Shown here one piece after another: positions 52,716 through 64,000 of a stretch of 64,000 nucleotides of DNA. The stretch spans positions 7,601,140 to 7,665,139 of the forward strand of contig RSEF01000019.1 in assembly GCA_003993805.1 (NCBI GenBank), given 5' to 3'. The position numbers were made by a program, and so were the translations under genes. Numbering within the stretch: position 1 is the first letter of the stretch; every line of letters starts with the position of its first letter. The DNA is from Himantopus leucocephalus. Its lineage: Eukaryota > Chordata > Aves > Charadriiformes > Recurvirostridae. The notes under the pieces were generated by a model. It saw only the letters and a program-made list of their open reading frames with translations. It had not been told where the DNA came from and searched no databases.

Positions 52716-55700
52716 TGTTAACTGCAACCGGTGAGCAGGGTATCTGCAGAAACAGGGACTGAAATTCAGGATAAAACTTTAAAATGGTATGCCAAAATGA
52801 CCTTTGTTTTATTTCAGTTTGTTTGCCAAGCGGGCAAAACTGCTTTGACATTTCTCAAAATTCTAATATGTCAGGTATTTTGGGGTGCAGACTCCAAGTG
52901 ATAATTAGCATCTACCCAAGAAATTAAATCCACTTCACAGACATTAATGAATTTTTCCAACACTTTTATGACACAGGTATTTTAGTCTCCTTTTACAGCT
53001 GGCCTTCCTTGTAATATAGTTGCTTGATATTGGGATGGAAAAAAAAATCCCAGCTGCCAACTTTGATGAGCCTCAGAGTCCATTTTTCTTGTTAGTTTCC
53101 TTGATTGCTGCAGTGTACATTGATAATAGAAAACACATACCCTCTGCCTCAGCAGCGATGTGCAGATCTAAATTGTATAGCTGCTTCGGATTCCAACTTC
53201 AAATTTTTCTTCAGGATATTCCTAAAGTAAATGTTTACAACTTGCACAGCCATGCTTCAGAGTGAGCCAGGCTTCTTCAGGGCATTTTTTACCATATGGG
53301 GTGGTACACACGCTATATCTACTATCCCGGAGATTGCCTATTTCAAAATGTTACATCAAACCTTGCTAAAAGGTTTCTGCTAAACACTGAAAACCTCGTT
53401 CATTGATCATTCGTATGAATGAAAGTTGTCATTAATATTCTATGTGTGTATATATTTGCAAAACATCCGTAGCAACGTACCACTGTAATCAACTCATTTA
53501 CATTTTGCAAGTCCATCTCGGTGCCTGACCTACAAAAGATACGAGCTGTTACAACTACAGAGCTTTGGAAGATAAAAAATTGCATGAAAATGCCTCCACA
53601 GATTTGAACTGAAAGATTGACTCTGTTTTAGGTCGGGAATAAATTCTGGTGACACAAATACTGGCTTAACTAGGTGCCTAAGCACATACCAAAGGAAAAT
53701 TAACTTCTAGCTATGTCTTGCTGTTCAATTTAATGAGTCAATGGGCATGTCTACCTGTGTCATTAACCCTGTCATTGGAATAAATCACAAGAAGTGAGAA
53801 TTTTCTCATCTTTTTGTTCACTAGTAAATGGTGACTTCTCTGTGGCACAAGCAAGACTTGCCTCTAACACTGCAAAATTGTTCTCTTTATTGTTTTATAG
53901 ATGGAAGCACATGCAAAAGTTTATGCCATTGTATATTTTTTAATTTTAACATCACTTGGCGTTCAACTTAAAGATATTGAAAAAACTATTATTAGCGCAA
54001 CCAAAACAGAGACAAAAAACCTGTGTGGGAAAATGTTGTGTTCCCAATGCAAAGCGTAGCACAAAAGCATTCAGATTCCTTTTTAACGTCTATTCAGATT
54101 CTAGAAATCCTACTTCCAGTACTCCTGTGGCCTTTCCTATATATGATCAACATAAGGAAGAGGGCAATCTGTAACTGTGTCCCTCTCTGCCTGACCTTCT
54201 TAATAGCATTAAAAAGAAGAGAAGATAAACAAAGCCGGTCCTGATGTGTTTCAGTATTGAGAACCTTGGCCTTGTGCGAAGTCTTCACCCTTCACAGTAG
54301 CATTTTTAACCAAAGTGAACCCCTTTTCAAATTTATTGTAAAGAAGGGGAAGCGATGAAATTTTCAGCAAGTCTTTCATTTTAATTTCCAGAAGTCCACA
54401 TGCCTGTATTTATTCCATTTTGCTTCTCAACTTGACTGGTCATCATGCATAAGTTATAAATGGTTTATGCTCCTGACAGTGATGATGATGTCTTTCCATA
54501 CCTTGATTCAATAGTCTGTATTTCTATGGATATTATTTGCACATGGTTCCTTCTTTAAACTCATGTGAGTCCAGCAACTAGTTTTCATAGAGGCAAAGGA
54601 TGAAAGTCCAGGTACAAGTAGAATTTCATCAGCTTATCAGTTTCGTTTTTACTGGCTGTACCCTGACAGAGGACCTTATCTAAACGTTATTGTTCACCTT
54701 TGAAGTACGGCTTTGTCTGACAGCTGTAAGCCTGGCTCACTTGTTAAGTCACAGTTTATCTGCTGGCCATTTTGCGTTTTAGTGAGGGTATAGTCAGTGT
54801 CTGCTGTGCCTCACATTCCACCTCCTCTGCCCCCATACAGTGAGATATTAAAAGTATCCTTTTTTGTGATGTTGTGAAAACAAGTAGTGTGTATAATAAC
54901 CTGACGAAGTTTTTAACATAAGGGTATTAGTTGCAGGTATTTATTGCCATACAATAAGATGTTTTCTGTTCCCAAATTTTTTAAATTTATATGAGAATTA
55001 CACTTATTCGAAGGATGAATATACTTATTTAAAAAAAATTTATTTAATATTTTCCGCAAATTATTCCTTATATCTTCAAAGTGTTTTTATGAGTTAAAGT
55101 GAATGCCAGTAACATGTACACTGCAATTAAAAGAATAGTAAAGCAATGCAGGGATAATAAAAGATCTGCCTTTCAGTCTAATTGGGCATGCACTTTTGCA
55201 TGCAGAAGATGCACACAGTTTTCATGCTAATTTAGAGGTGTACTACAGCTGAACATGCAGATTAGGTCATCATACACTCCTGTAGCTAACTAGAATAATT
55301 TGTGTGCATAAGTACCTGATTTGCATAGAAAGCTGCTGCAAATGCACATGCAGATATTTTAGATCAGATAAATCATTCATCAATCTTACAGATACGTTTC
55401 TAAGCATATTGCAACTGCAATTAAGCAAATTTTGACGTAGTCTAAGTGCAAGCCTTCATTGTACCTCAGCATCACTTTTTCATTCAAACCTATAACCTTT
55501 AGAAATCACGCTGCAGAATGAAATAAAAGAAACTAAGTATACAAACTGTTAGAAGCAGCATGAAAGGTTGCTTCACAAAATAGTGTATCAAGAAAAGAAA
55601 GCAACTAGAACATAAGAGTTGGTCAGTATAAGGGCTGGAGAAAATAGCCCAGAGCATATTAACATGAGGTAGTATTAAAGAAGCAGAGCCCAAACTAACA

Positions 55701-58682
55701 TCAATGTATTCTTAATCCATAGTTATCCCAGATTTGGATTAAACTGCCTTCTGGAGGTTTTTTTAAGGCCCTTTTTATATTGAAGTGTTTACCTTTGGTC
55801 ACAACATTTCTCCTTCTAATGTGTTTATATTTTAAAAAAGACTGAAATGAACTTTTCTGCCAAGTATATCAATGGAATTGTTGCTGAGTCAAAAGCATAG
55901 TTAGAAACACAGCAAATATGTTGGGTTTTTAATTCTTTAAATTCCATTGCTAATTATAGTAATGTGTAATCATGGATGTTGTTACTCCTGACGCTATCCA
56001 CCTCCCTTCTAAATTCCTTTCACTTTATTCCTTTTCACTTGAAATAATAGAGCACTGCCAGCACTTTCATTGCGCTCAACCTGGTATTAAAAGATGTTCT
56101 CGTGTTATTTTTCAAGCTTTTATAATGTTATTGTTTATTTATAACACATAGAAAATGGGAATTTGCTTCTGAGAAGCAAATCCTCTAAATCATTTCCAGC
56201 CGTACAAATTAGTTTGTTATTGCAGAATCATCAGAAGGTCTTTGAAGTTCTGCTTTTACAGCAGAAATCTGTTGCTCGAGGTATTGTAAAACAATGGGGA
56301 ACTACGGCCTCTGCCCCAAGGATGCTGCAGCATTCTAAATACAACTTTCATGGTACAAGTATCTTTGTTTAGTTGATCAATGAATATTAGGGAAAGAGGA
56401 TATTCATAATGTCATTTCCGTTATAGATGTGGGAAATGCAAAAAGCTATACAGAAACTGTAACGTGTCTGTGATAAAGGAAATTTATCAACAGTTACTGA
56501 CTTTGTAATCATGGCATGTCTTGTTGACGTAACAGCTTATTGTTCTCGTCAGGTGCAACAGTAAGCTGAGCTGACTTGAAGACTGAGTTGCTGCTTCTCC
56601 AGAAGGATGATGGACTCTGCAGCTGAAGTTACTAACAAGCTGACAGAGGAGATTTAGAACATACAAGCTAAGGTATGCAGGAAGCCTGGTCAGTGGCTAC
56701 TTGAAAGATGATTTTTAATCTTACATGTCTTCTAAACAAAAATATAATCCTGAACAGAAATACTTACCTCTTACAGGCAAAATTAATGCTCTTTTCCTAG
56801 AGTACAATCTATTTAACTAATAAACCTGCTCCGAACTTTAATAAACTGACAATCTATTCCCCCATTAAAATCAGCAACATTTTACATAAAATAGATGTCC
56901 TGGCTATTCAGAATTGTAAATTCCATTCTGATGCTTCATTTTTTGAATTTTAGAATATTTATTATTACCAGAAAATTCAAATTTTAGATTAAAAAATTCA
57001 TAACTATTGTTTCTCAGTAACATCATGAATGTTATTGGTCTAACTAGAAGCTTTAGGAGTTGAAATAGATGTGTGCTGAGACTGCTGTCAACTTTTAAAA
57101 AGATGGTCCAGGTTTCTTTCTAATAGGAAGGAATATTGCAGCTTTTCTACTCCCAGGAGGTAGGTGGCTCGTAATGCCTTGTGACTCACATACATAAGAA
57201 TGTACCATGAACACCCCATGCACAGATACTCACACGCCCGAATCAAATTATATGTTTGACACATTCTTAAAAGGAAACTTTCTGAATGCAATTTTACTCG
57301 TTAGTTGTGCTGTGATTCACTATTATGCTAGCTGGTAATGAAATACATCAGTGGCTGTTCTTCATAGCAGACTCATAAGGAAACAGTAACCTCAGCTTGC
57401 CTTTTTACCACTGTTTTCTTCTGGAGAACAGCTATAATTAATATTATATAATCTAAAATGGGTTGTGAAGAAGGACCACTTAGAGACATCACTTGTCGTA
57501 GTAGGTATTTTCTAGTAAATGTACTGAAAATTTTAAGTGGAAGAAAAAATCTGAGATTTAAAACTTGTCAGAGAGCAAATACACAGAAAGAAGAGAGAGT
57601 GGGGTAGAGTGCTTGCTGTTACTCTTGGGGTGCTACACTACCGCCCCTGGGGAAGCTCAGCATTGAAAACTGTAAATGACAGAAGCAGTAAAATGATTCA
57701 TTCTGTAGTATATGAATACGTATATTTCTTTAGTTAATCCCTTCTATCTGAAACTATAATTCTGAATAGTGAGGAAAATGTTAGAAAGAAGGAACATCTG
57801 TTCATTTTTGGAAAAGTTACAAATTCTCAACACTGATATACTGTGATGTTGTCCTATGCTTTGTTCCCTCAATAACTCCTTTTGGGCAATCATTTAACAT
57901 CTTCTGAATACTTCTTAAAACATTTAAAATGGAGGCATTATTAATTCATGTTTATGAATTTTGTTTATATTTATGCTTCGATAAAAGTCACCACAAAAAT
58001 AATATTGACAAGTATCGGAAAAAATCTATTTCAAAACCAGTGGTAAAGCTCTAGGTGACTGTGATGGTATTAATCATCTAACTGGTCTGTAATGTTTAGC
58101 AGAAAGTTAATGTGCTTTCACACATTACTGGCTGAAGTGCTTTCTCAGACCTTTGGTATACTTCTGTTATTTGTTCTAAGCATAATTTAGTGCCCTCGGT
58201 GACCTTATTATGTTTATAGACATAATTAGAAAAAGATACATTTCAGGATGTGACATGTTTTGGCCAGGTTAGAAAGCACACTTAATTAAAAATGCTTTGG
58301 AAAGGATGAATTGTCCCTGACTCCCTACTGTATTTTCTCTATTCATTCCAAATAGGAAACTCTAAGCAAATTTCATTAAATTAATGTGTGTTATCTAAAA
58401 GATTGATAAAGACTGGGTTCTATGGTTTTAAGAGCTCTCTATGACAAAAGGGAGTAGAACTTTACCTGAAGGTAAAAAAATATCATCCAACCGTGACATA
58501 ACATTTTGCAGGCAAAACTTCCATTGCTTTCAGTCAGAGCTGCACTAAAATAAGATTACAGTTAGGTAATAGAATGTTTTATTGAATAGTTTCATAATTC
58601 AATAAATTATTATATGACTGAAAGACACATGGGACAGAGTGGTCTCAGCAGATGACAGGAGATGATTTTCAGAGTGTTTACC

Positions 58683-58688
58683 CTTTAT
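58683..58688 (-). terminator. candidate poly(A) signal AATAAA after the novel gene
   Basis: The hexamer lies just after the predicted stop. Another copy (caataaaac) is about 100 bases on. Confidence 0.3.
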
Positions 58689-58694
58689 TTTCCA

Positions 58695-58757
58695 TCAGTA
58701 CTCCTTCTGGCTTATCCAGTAATGATATACAACTTTAACTGGGAACGAGATGTGAGA
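58695..58757 (-). CDS. candidate gene, predicted last exon
   Basis: The acceptor is TTTTTCATAATTCCAG. Twenty codons, SHISFPVKVVYHYWISQKEY, then TGA at 58697-58695. Confidence 0.25.
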   Translation of the reverse strand, partial: SHISFPVKVVYHYWISQKEY

Positions 58758-61287
58758 CTGGAATTATGAAAAATTACAGCTGTGAGGTTCAGTTTGCTAC
58801 CATTTTAATGCATAGTGACATCCTTGGTTAGAAATTGTGTTAATAAATAATGACAGTTCTTATTTGGAATTGAGAAGAATTTCTAATTGAGACTGGTTTA
58901 CTAATTCTTACAAAAATAGGAATAAGCTCCTCAGGTTCATTTGCAGAATCCCAGTAGATTTCCACTTGGCCTGGAGAGTTTTCTCTGTCCCCGTTTTCAG
59001 GCTTCATTGTGTTACCTGTATTCACTTCTTTATCTTGTATGGCAGCTTTTTCATTATTAAGCAGAGTCTGTGAAGGATATACTAGATTAGAAGTTTTGTC
59101 ATCTTACGGCACAAGACAATACAAAGTATCTCCTAAGATTTCTGATATACTGATAAAGCAGGATATTTATTGATATGAACTGTATCTAACACATCTCATC
59201 TGTAGTAGTCTTTGGAAATGTTATATTTACAGAGCTACTGTGGATTTTTTCAAAAACAAACAAACAAACAATTTGCCTCTTTTAAGGATTTGTTCAGAAG
59301 GATGTAAAACAGCCAAAGATGCTGTCCAGTCAGCAGAGACTGAGAATTGCATAAATAAGAAGTCTAGGTTAGCAAAGTTGTTCATTCCCATAGCAATATT
59401 TCCTAGGAGTCTTATTTCTTAGGACTTAGAATTCATCAGGCTGATGGTACGTAACACAGCTGAAAGAACTATCTTTTGTTTTGGTTTAAGTTGGCAATGT
59501 AACCATAGTTTTAAAAAAAACAAACAACAGTGTTGGGGGGAGAGGCCACTGATTGACATATTATGGCAGAATAATTAAGTTAGGTAAGGATGTTAAAAAG
59601 AAATTGAATTTGGTAAGACAATAATAACTGCTAGGGGTGTCTGGACTGTAAAATTTTCAGCTGTAATAGATCAACAGTCAGTTCTGTAAAATTCACCTTT
59701 CTGTAGCCACCTACACATCTGTAGGAACAGGCATTTAAACAGCTGATAAATACCCGTCCAGGAGCTAGATTCTGAAGCAAATATATATGCAATTGCTTTT
59801 GTCACAGAGGCTGTTGCAGACGCAGGAAGAAATTAAGCAGTCCAGAAACTGCTAAGAGTTATGTTAGTGTGCTGAAAACAAAAAATAAGTTATGAGGGGA
59901 AAAAACAGAATCATTTGAGAAAAGTGGTTTGGTTTTTGGAGGACCTCATCTTCTTGTACAGACTTCTGCTTTCTCTGTCTCCTACCTTCTCCATCTGCTG
60001 ATGCTCAGGATACTTTCACCTTTTATGTTAACGCGCACAGAACTGGGCTCCATACGCTAGCATAGCTTTCAGAAGCATTCTTTGAATGTAGAGAAATACC
60101 TGTAGGCAATTCTGACAACACAGCTTTTATTTTAATTTTCTTGACAGAAAAAGACCAAGCAATGAAAGCTGTGGTGATTGTATTTTAATATTAAAAAAAA
60201 AAAAAGTTTTAAATGTCTAAGAACAAATGCTTAAGGGAAAATAAAACAAAAACCTTTCCACCTTCAACCTAAGGCATCAGTCTTCAGAGTGTATAACCTG
60301 CCAGACTCTGTACGTTCACTGTTAGGTACGTCGTACAAACTACCTTTTTTAGTTCAGGGTGTTTTTCCCACAAGGGAATCTTTCCATGCTCCAAGTTAAT
60401 TATGTTTCTCTCCTCTCGAGTTTCTTTACTACCTAGAAATTTAAGCTAATGTAGTCTATTTTAGGTTTTTAAAAGTGCTCAGTGCTATGATATCTATGTA
60501 CTAATCTAAAAAGATTATAAAAATCTCAATACAGGGAAGTAAGAGGACAGTTAGGGATCATCCTAGTTCTCACAGAACATAATATCTTTTGGCTGGCTTA
60601 AAGAGTTGTCCTGAAGTAGTACTGCATTATGCTATGCAGAATGTGTACATTTTAATGAGGTGAGTTAATCCCTATATTCTAGGAAAAGACCTTGATAGCA
60701 TTATCTGTCATTACTTACGATATTGTATGTATTAGAGTGCACAGAGCTATTCTTGGACTGCCAGACCAGTTAAAGAAAAACAATCTTTTACAGGGAACGA
60801 AAATTTAGTTGCTTACAGGCTACTAATCAGTCACTTCAGTGAGTATCAGACCCAAGAAATGACTGCTGCATGTGCTGTGAGCACCCAAGAAGAGCAAGGG
60901 GGCACTGGTACGGTACTGAGCAACAACTCACTGGCTTTTGCAAGTTGCAGGGACTCGGCAGTGTTCAGCTTCAATTTGGGTCAATATTAGCAGTGACAGC
61001 TACGTAACAGAAAAAGGGCCACATACTTTACTGAGGTAACACCAAAGGCTGAGGTTTTGTAATTAATCCCTTGCCCCACAATTTCCATCATCCTTGTCCA
61101 CGGCTGGAAGTCTTCAAAGCCTGTTAGCAAACAGCAACAAGTATTCCACTGACACCTAAGACAGGGAAAATAAAACACCATCAGTGCTAAATGTCACGCT
61201 TGGAAATGACAATCATACTTGTTCAGCAGCCCTTTACCAGTTGAAGATTAAAAAATCATGTGGGTCCTCCTTGCTGATGGGATGCAT
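58695..61287 (-). CDS. candidate novel small gene, four predicted exons (about 130 aa)
   Basis: I do not recognise this protein. On the - strand, 61287-61238, 61155-61032, 59067-58912 and 58757-58695 join in one open frame from an ATG to a TGA. All introns are GT-AG (84, 1964 and 154 bases) and every phase agrees. Acceptors such as TATTTTCCCTGTCTTAG and ATATCCTTCACAG and donors GTAAAG, GTAAAG and GTAAGA are good. The stop is followed within about 5 bases by AATAAA, with a second AATAAA near 58586. Peptides include MHPISKEDPHDFLIFNW, a Cys-rich CQWNTCCCLL, GFEDFQPWTRMMEIVGQG and an acidic stretch ending SANEPEELIPIF. No signal peptide, clear domain or repeat was seen. The start is uncertain: an in-frame TGA lies three codons before the ATG. 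A chance splice chain in AT-rich DNA remains possible. Confidence 0.3.
58912..59067 (-). CDS. candidate gene, predicted exon 3
   Basis: Fifty-two open codons between CCTTCACAG and GTAAGA, in phase 0 on both sides. Codon content looks protein-like: Glu, Asn, Pro and Asp rich, with Trp and Tyr. Confidence 0.35.
59068..61031 (-). other. predicted intron of the candidate gene, or intergenic
   Basis: AT-rich DNA with short A and T runs (for example near 60190-60205). No repeat family or gene was recognised. Confidence 0.3.
61032..61155 (-). CDS. candidate gene, predicted exon 2
   Basis: The acceptor has a branch-like CTGAT followed by a long pyrimidine tract ending CTTAG. One base completes a Trp codon, then 41 open codons. 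The donor is tca|GTAAAG. A later AG (before GCTTTGAAG) would break the phase with exon 1. Confidence 0.3.
61238..61287 (-). CDS. candidate gene, predicted exon 1
   Basis: ATG at 61287-61285, 16 codons plus two bases; the donor is ctg|GTAAAG. G at -3 and C at +4 make a moderate start context. Confidence 0.25.
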
Positions 61288-64000
61288 CGCGAGTCAGAGA
61301 AATGGGAAGCGCTCTCAGATCAGAAAGAGCTGAGCCAGCTGAATGCCTTGGAAGGAGCTCTGTGGCAGTGTACTGTTACCCAATAACTTGGTTGTTCAAG
61401 CTCTGATACAGAGTCAGAGAGCACAAGAGAGCCCCTTGTAGCCTGACATTTAGACACCTGAAACTGAAAGTCAGCTAAAATCACTGGATTTTTTGTTGTG
61501 GTGGTTTGGTTTTTTTTTTTAATATTAGTAGTTCAGTGTTTATGTGAGCTGTGAGACATAAAGAGGAGCAAAGTGAAGTTACATGTGGCTGTAAAGCCAG
61601 AATGAAGAACTGGGGTCAAATAAGCAGGCAGACACCTCGCTAATGTAAAGTATGAGCAGTGAGGGCTCCGTAGCCCAGTGGTGAGGAGACACCGTTACCA
61701 GAGGCAGATAGCAATACTACGTGGAAGATGATGGAAATGCACACAGGTCAAGAGGTACACCGACAGCCAAACGCACCGCAATGCCTTTTTGCCTGGGCTT
61801 TCCAAGAGAGCACTGGAGCAACCCGAGAGGCAACTGGTGTGGTGATTGCAAAGGGGAGTGATGCTGCTCTGCAGGAGGAGGCTTCTGAAGGATGGGGAAA
61901 TCCTTTCAGTGGCTGGGGATCTTTGTGGTTTGGCGTGTGGGTTCCTGACTCACATATAAGTTCTTGCAAAGATTGGCAGTAATTTTATTGGTAGAGGCTG
62001 ACCAGGTAAAGGACAATAAATGCTGCTCAAAGGTAGTCAAAGATGGTGCTTATGCCAATAAGGGCTCCTTAAAAAGCAGTAAGAGTTTCCTCAAACCTTC
62101 TCCAGCACAGATGCAGGAAAATCCGTTGTCCAGCTGAAAAAAGGTTAAAAATAATGTGAAGACAGCAACTTGATTGGTTTAACATTCATTCCTGTCTTAA
62201 TGAATATCTAAAATACTTTCTTCCACCTTTAGATTGTAGAGAGATACTCTTCCTATAATTACAGGGCTATTATGAAAATTGGAAAGAAAAAAAAAAAGGC
62301 TACAAAAGATAAGTAGGTTAATTCCAGGAAAGTTCAGAGAAGTGGAAGCACATGGCTGTTATACTTCTGAAAACGTACCAGCACTGTGTCTAAATGTCTG
62401 CTTCTGACAGACAGCTTCCCTGAACCGAATTTTGGAAGTGAATTAAAACATGAACATTTTGTCTCAGCTATTGTGTTGCTCAGAGCACTAACACTCTGAA
62501 ACAACATGTAGGATGGGAATAAAAGGGAGACAAAGTGACAGATCACTAGAGAATATGCCTGACCACCTTCCTTCCTTCCTTTTCTAATATTTTTATCTTG
62601 GACCACAAAGTGTAAGCTTCTAATAACTTACTAATGGAAATATATGCATCTGTTAATGTGTTATTAGATATAGATACTGTGTGTGTATAAACAATACAGT
62701 ATAGAAATGAACCTTCATGCTTGTAATATTTCTAAAAGCTTGAGCTGAACTTGCCGTGCAGATTCAGAAAATGGAACAGAATTATTTCATATAAAGAGAC
62801 TTCTTCAGGATTAACCCCATCTGCTACTTCAATGTAATATCACTTTGCCATTTTTCAGTGCATATTTTCAGCTCATAACATCTTTTTGCTGCTAAACGAA
62901 TCTTAGGAACGCTTCCTTGGTGCTGCAGTTATTAGAGGTGAGCTATTTACCTTGTCATTTCACTGTAAATGTTAATTGTGCTAAGACAGCACTTGCAGCT
63001 AAAAGAAGTGATTCCCCCTTCTGCACTTCCGAACCTCCTCTTTCTGTCCCCATGCTGTGATGAATGGACGCAAGAATAATCTAAAATAAACATAACCAAG
63101 AGTGAAAAATGCCCCTAGTTTTTACCTGGATCAGTTTCATGATGTTTTTCATCATGTGGCTACATGGAAACTTTGGCTGGGACAAATAAAAGGGCTGTAT
63201 CATGATAGAAAGGAGCGGGTGGAGAAGCACATGGCTGCCTCTCTTAGCACCAGGGCCGAGCTATATTGGTTTAAACTGCAATGTTAGAACTACAGTATGC
63301 TTCCCTCCAGTATCTGTAGCATATATACAATGAAAGGAGAAAAACAAGTTCTATAATCGCCACTTGGATAAACCAAAACATTTCTGTTAACTTCAGTTAA
63401 ACTATGGCTAATTAAGACTTTGGAAGATCCACGCCATGGGCCACCTCACCCCTTCTTAGCCTGGTCCAGTTCTTTAAGCCTGCAGAAAGTCCCCCCTTAA
63501 AGTCAGCTGGAGCAGGCCCTTTAAGGTGCAAATGAGTCTTTGGTTTACATTAACGAAGTCACACCAGGAGTGAGTGTAGCCCTGTTCCAATCAGTGATCT
63601 GCTTTTTTACAATGATTGCAGTTAACAAGGTACATTATTTTCAGATCATCCTCAATGGATGTAAAAGCTTGACATTAGCTACTCGCTGTATCCCAAGACC
63701 AGCTTAAAAACATTGTGAAACCTCGTCATAGTACATTTGAAATTGAGTAGAAAATTTCAGTACTTGTAATACTTTTTTCTTTAACATCTTGAAGTAATAA
63801 AATTAATTTTCGTGGCATAACTTGCAATGTTTCACTGTGTGACCCTGACAGCACTCTAGAATTCTCTACTGATGTATTTTTGTGCACTTCATTCTTCATT
63901 TTCCATTGCCTTGCTCCTTGTGGAGTAATTTAAATATATGCAAAATGAATGTAAAAAAATCAAATCAAAACTGTGGCCTTTCTCACTAAGGTTTTGCAAG
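61288..64000. other. right end of the window, no confirmed gene
   Basis: Unique AT-rich DNA. Two more exon-like segments on the - strand (61380-61457 and 63126-63176) are discussed in findings. No METTL16 exon, the expected next gene, was recognised. Confidence 0.5.

Larger units (their letters stand above)
49880..58680. other. region upstream of PAFAH1B1, no confirmed gene
   Basis: AT-rich DNA with a MIR-like fragment (50595-50690), a CR1 reverse-transcriptase relic (52440-52715) and many short chance open frames. No conserved gene was recognised. Confidence 0.6.

Noticed and set aside
53482..53530. Exon-like segment on the - strand (acceptor TTTTGTAG, donor GTACGT)
   Set aside because: Only 49 bases, and it joins the candidate gene only by replacing its better-supported last exon.
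63420..63600. Possible old repeat near the right end (cacaccaggagtgagtgtag)
   Set aside because: It resembles dispersed-repeat sequence, but I could not name a family with any confidence.

Overview
The window is bird nuclear DNA. It has vertebrate-type split genes with GT-AG introns, CR1 LINE fragments (one with the bird-type CR1 3' tail of repeated ATTCTATG), a few old MIR-like SINE fragments, and a strong CpG island. Two conserved genes lie tail to tail, in the CLUH/PAFAH1B1 arrangement known from human 17p13.3 and expected on the chicken 19 equivalent. Four ambiguous-base positions, all at homopolymer runs, point to a draft assembly.

Layout. (1) 11-8210, + strand: the last ten coding exons of CLUH, a cytosolic RNA-binding protein for nuclear mRNAs of mitochondrial proteins; its 5' part lies left of the window. 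The 3' UTR follows, with candidate poly(A) signals at 9050, 9315 and 9948. (2) About 10.0-12.46 kb: convergent intergenic gap, partly GC-rich, with an N gap and no recognised gene. (3) About 12.46-49.6 kb, - strand: the complete coding region of PAFAH1B1 (LIS1), ten coding exons giving 410 aa. It has a 3.8 kb 3' UTR, a 17.7-18 kb first intron, and a non-coding first exon in the CpG island at 48.5-49.9 kb with an NRF1 site, GC boxes and two YY1-type motifs oriented with the gene. (4) 49.9-64 kb: AT-rich DNA upstream of PAFAH1B1 with a CR1 reverse-transcriptase relic.

The most novel candidate is a compact, phase-consistent chain of four exon-like segments on the - strand (61287 down to 58695). 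It would encode an unrecognised protein of about 130 aa and ends in a stop followed closely by AATAAA. It is a prediction from splice signals and open frames only.

The two main genes are not an operon and share no regulation visible here. CLUH supports mitochondrial biogenesis after transcription. LIS1 is the dynein regulator needed for nuclear migration and neuronal positioning. Other points of interest are uORFs in the LIS1 leader, CTCF-like sites in LIS1 introns, and long open read-through of LIS1 intron 10 and CLUH exon 7.
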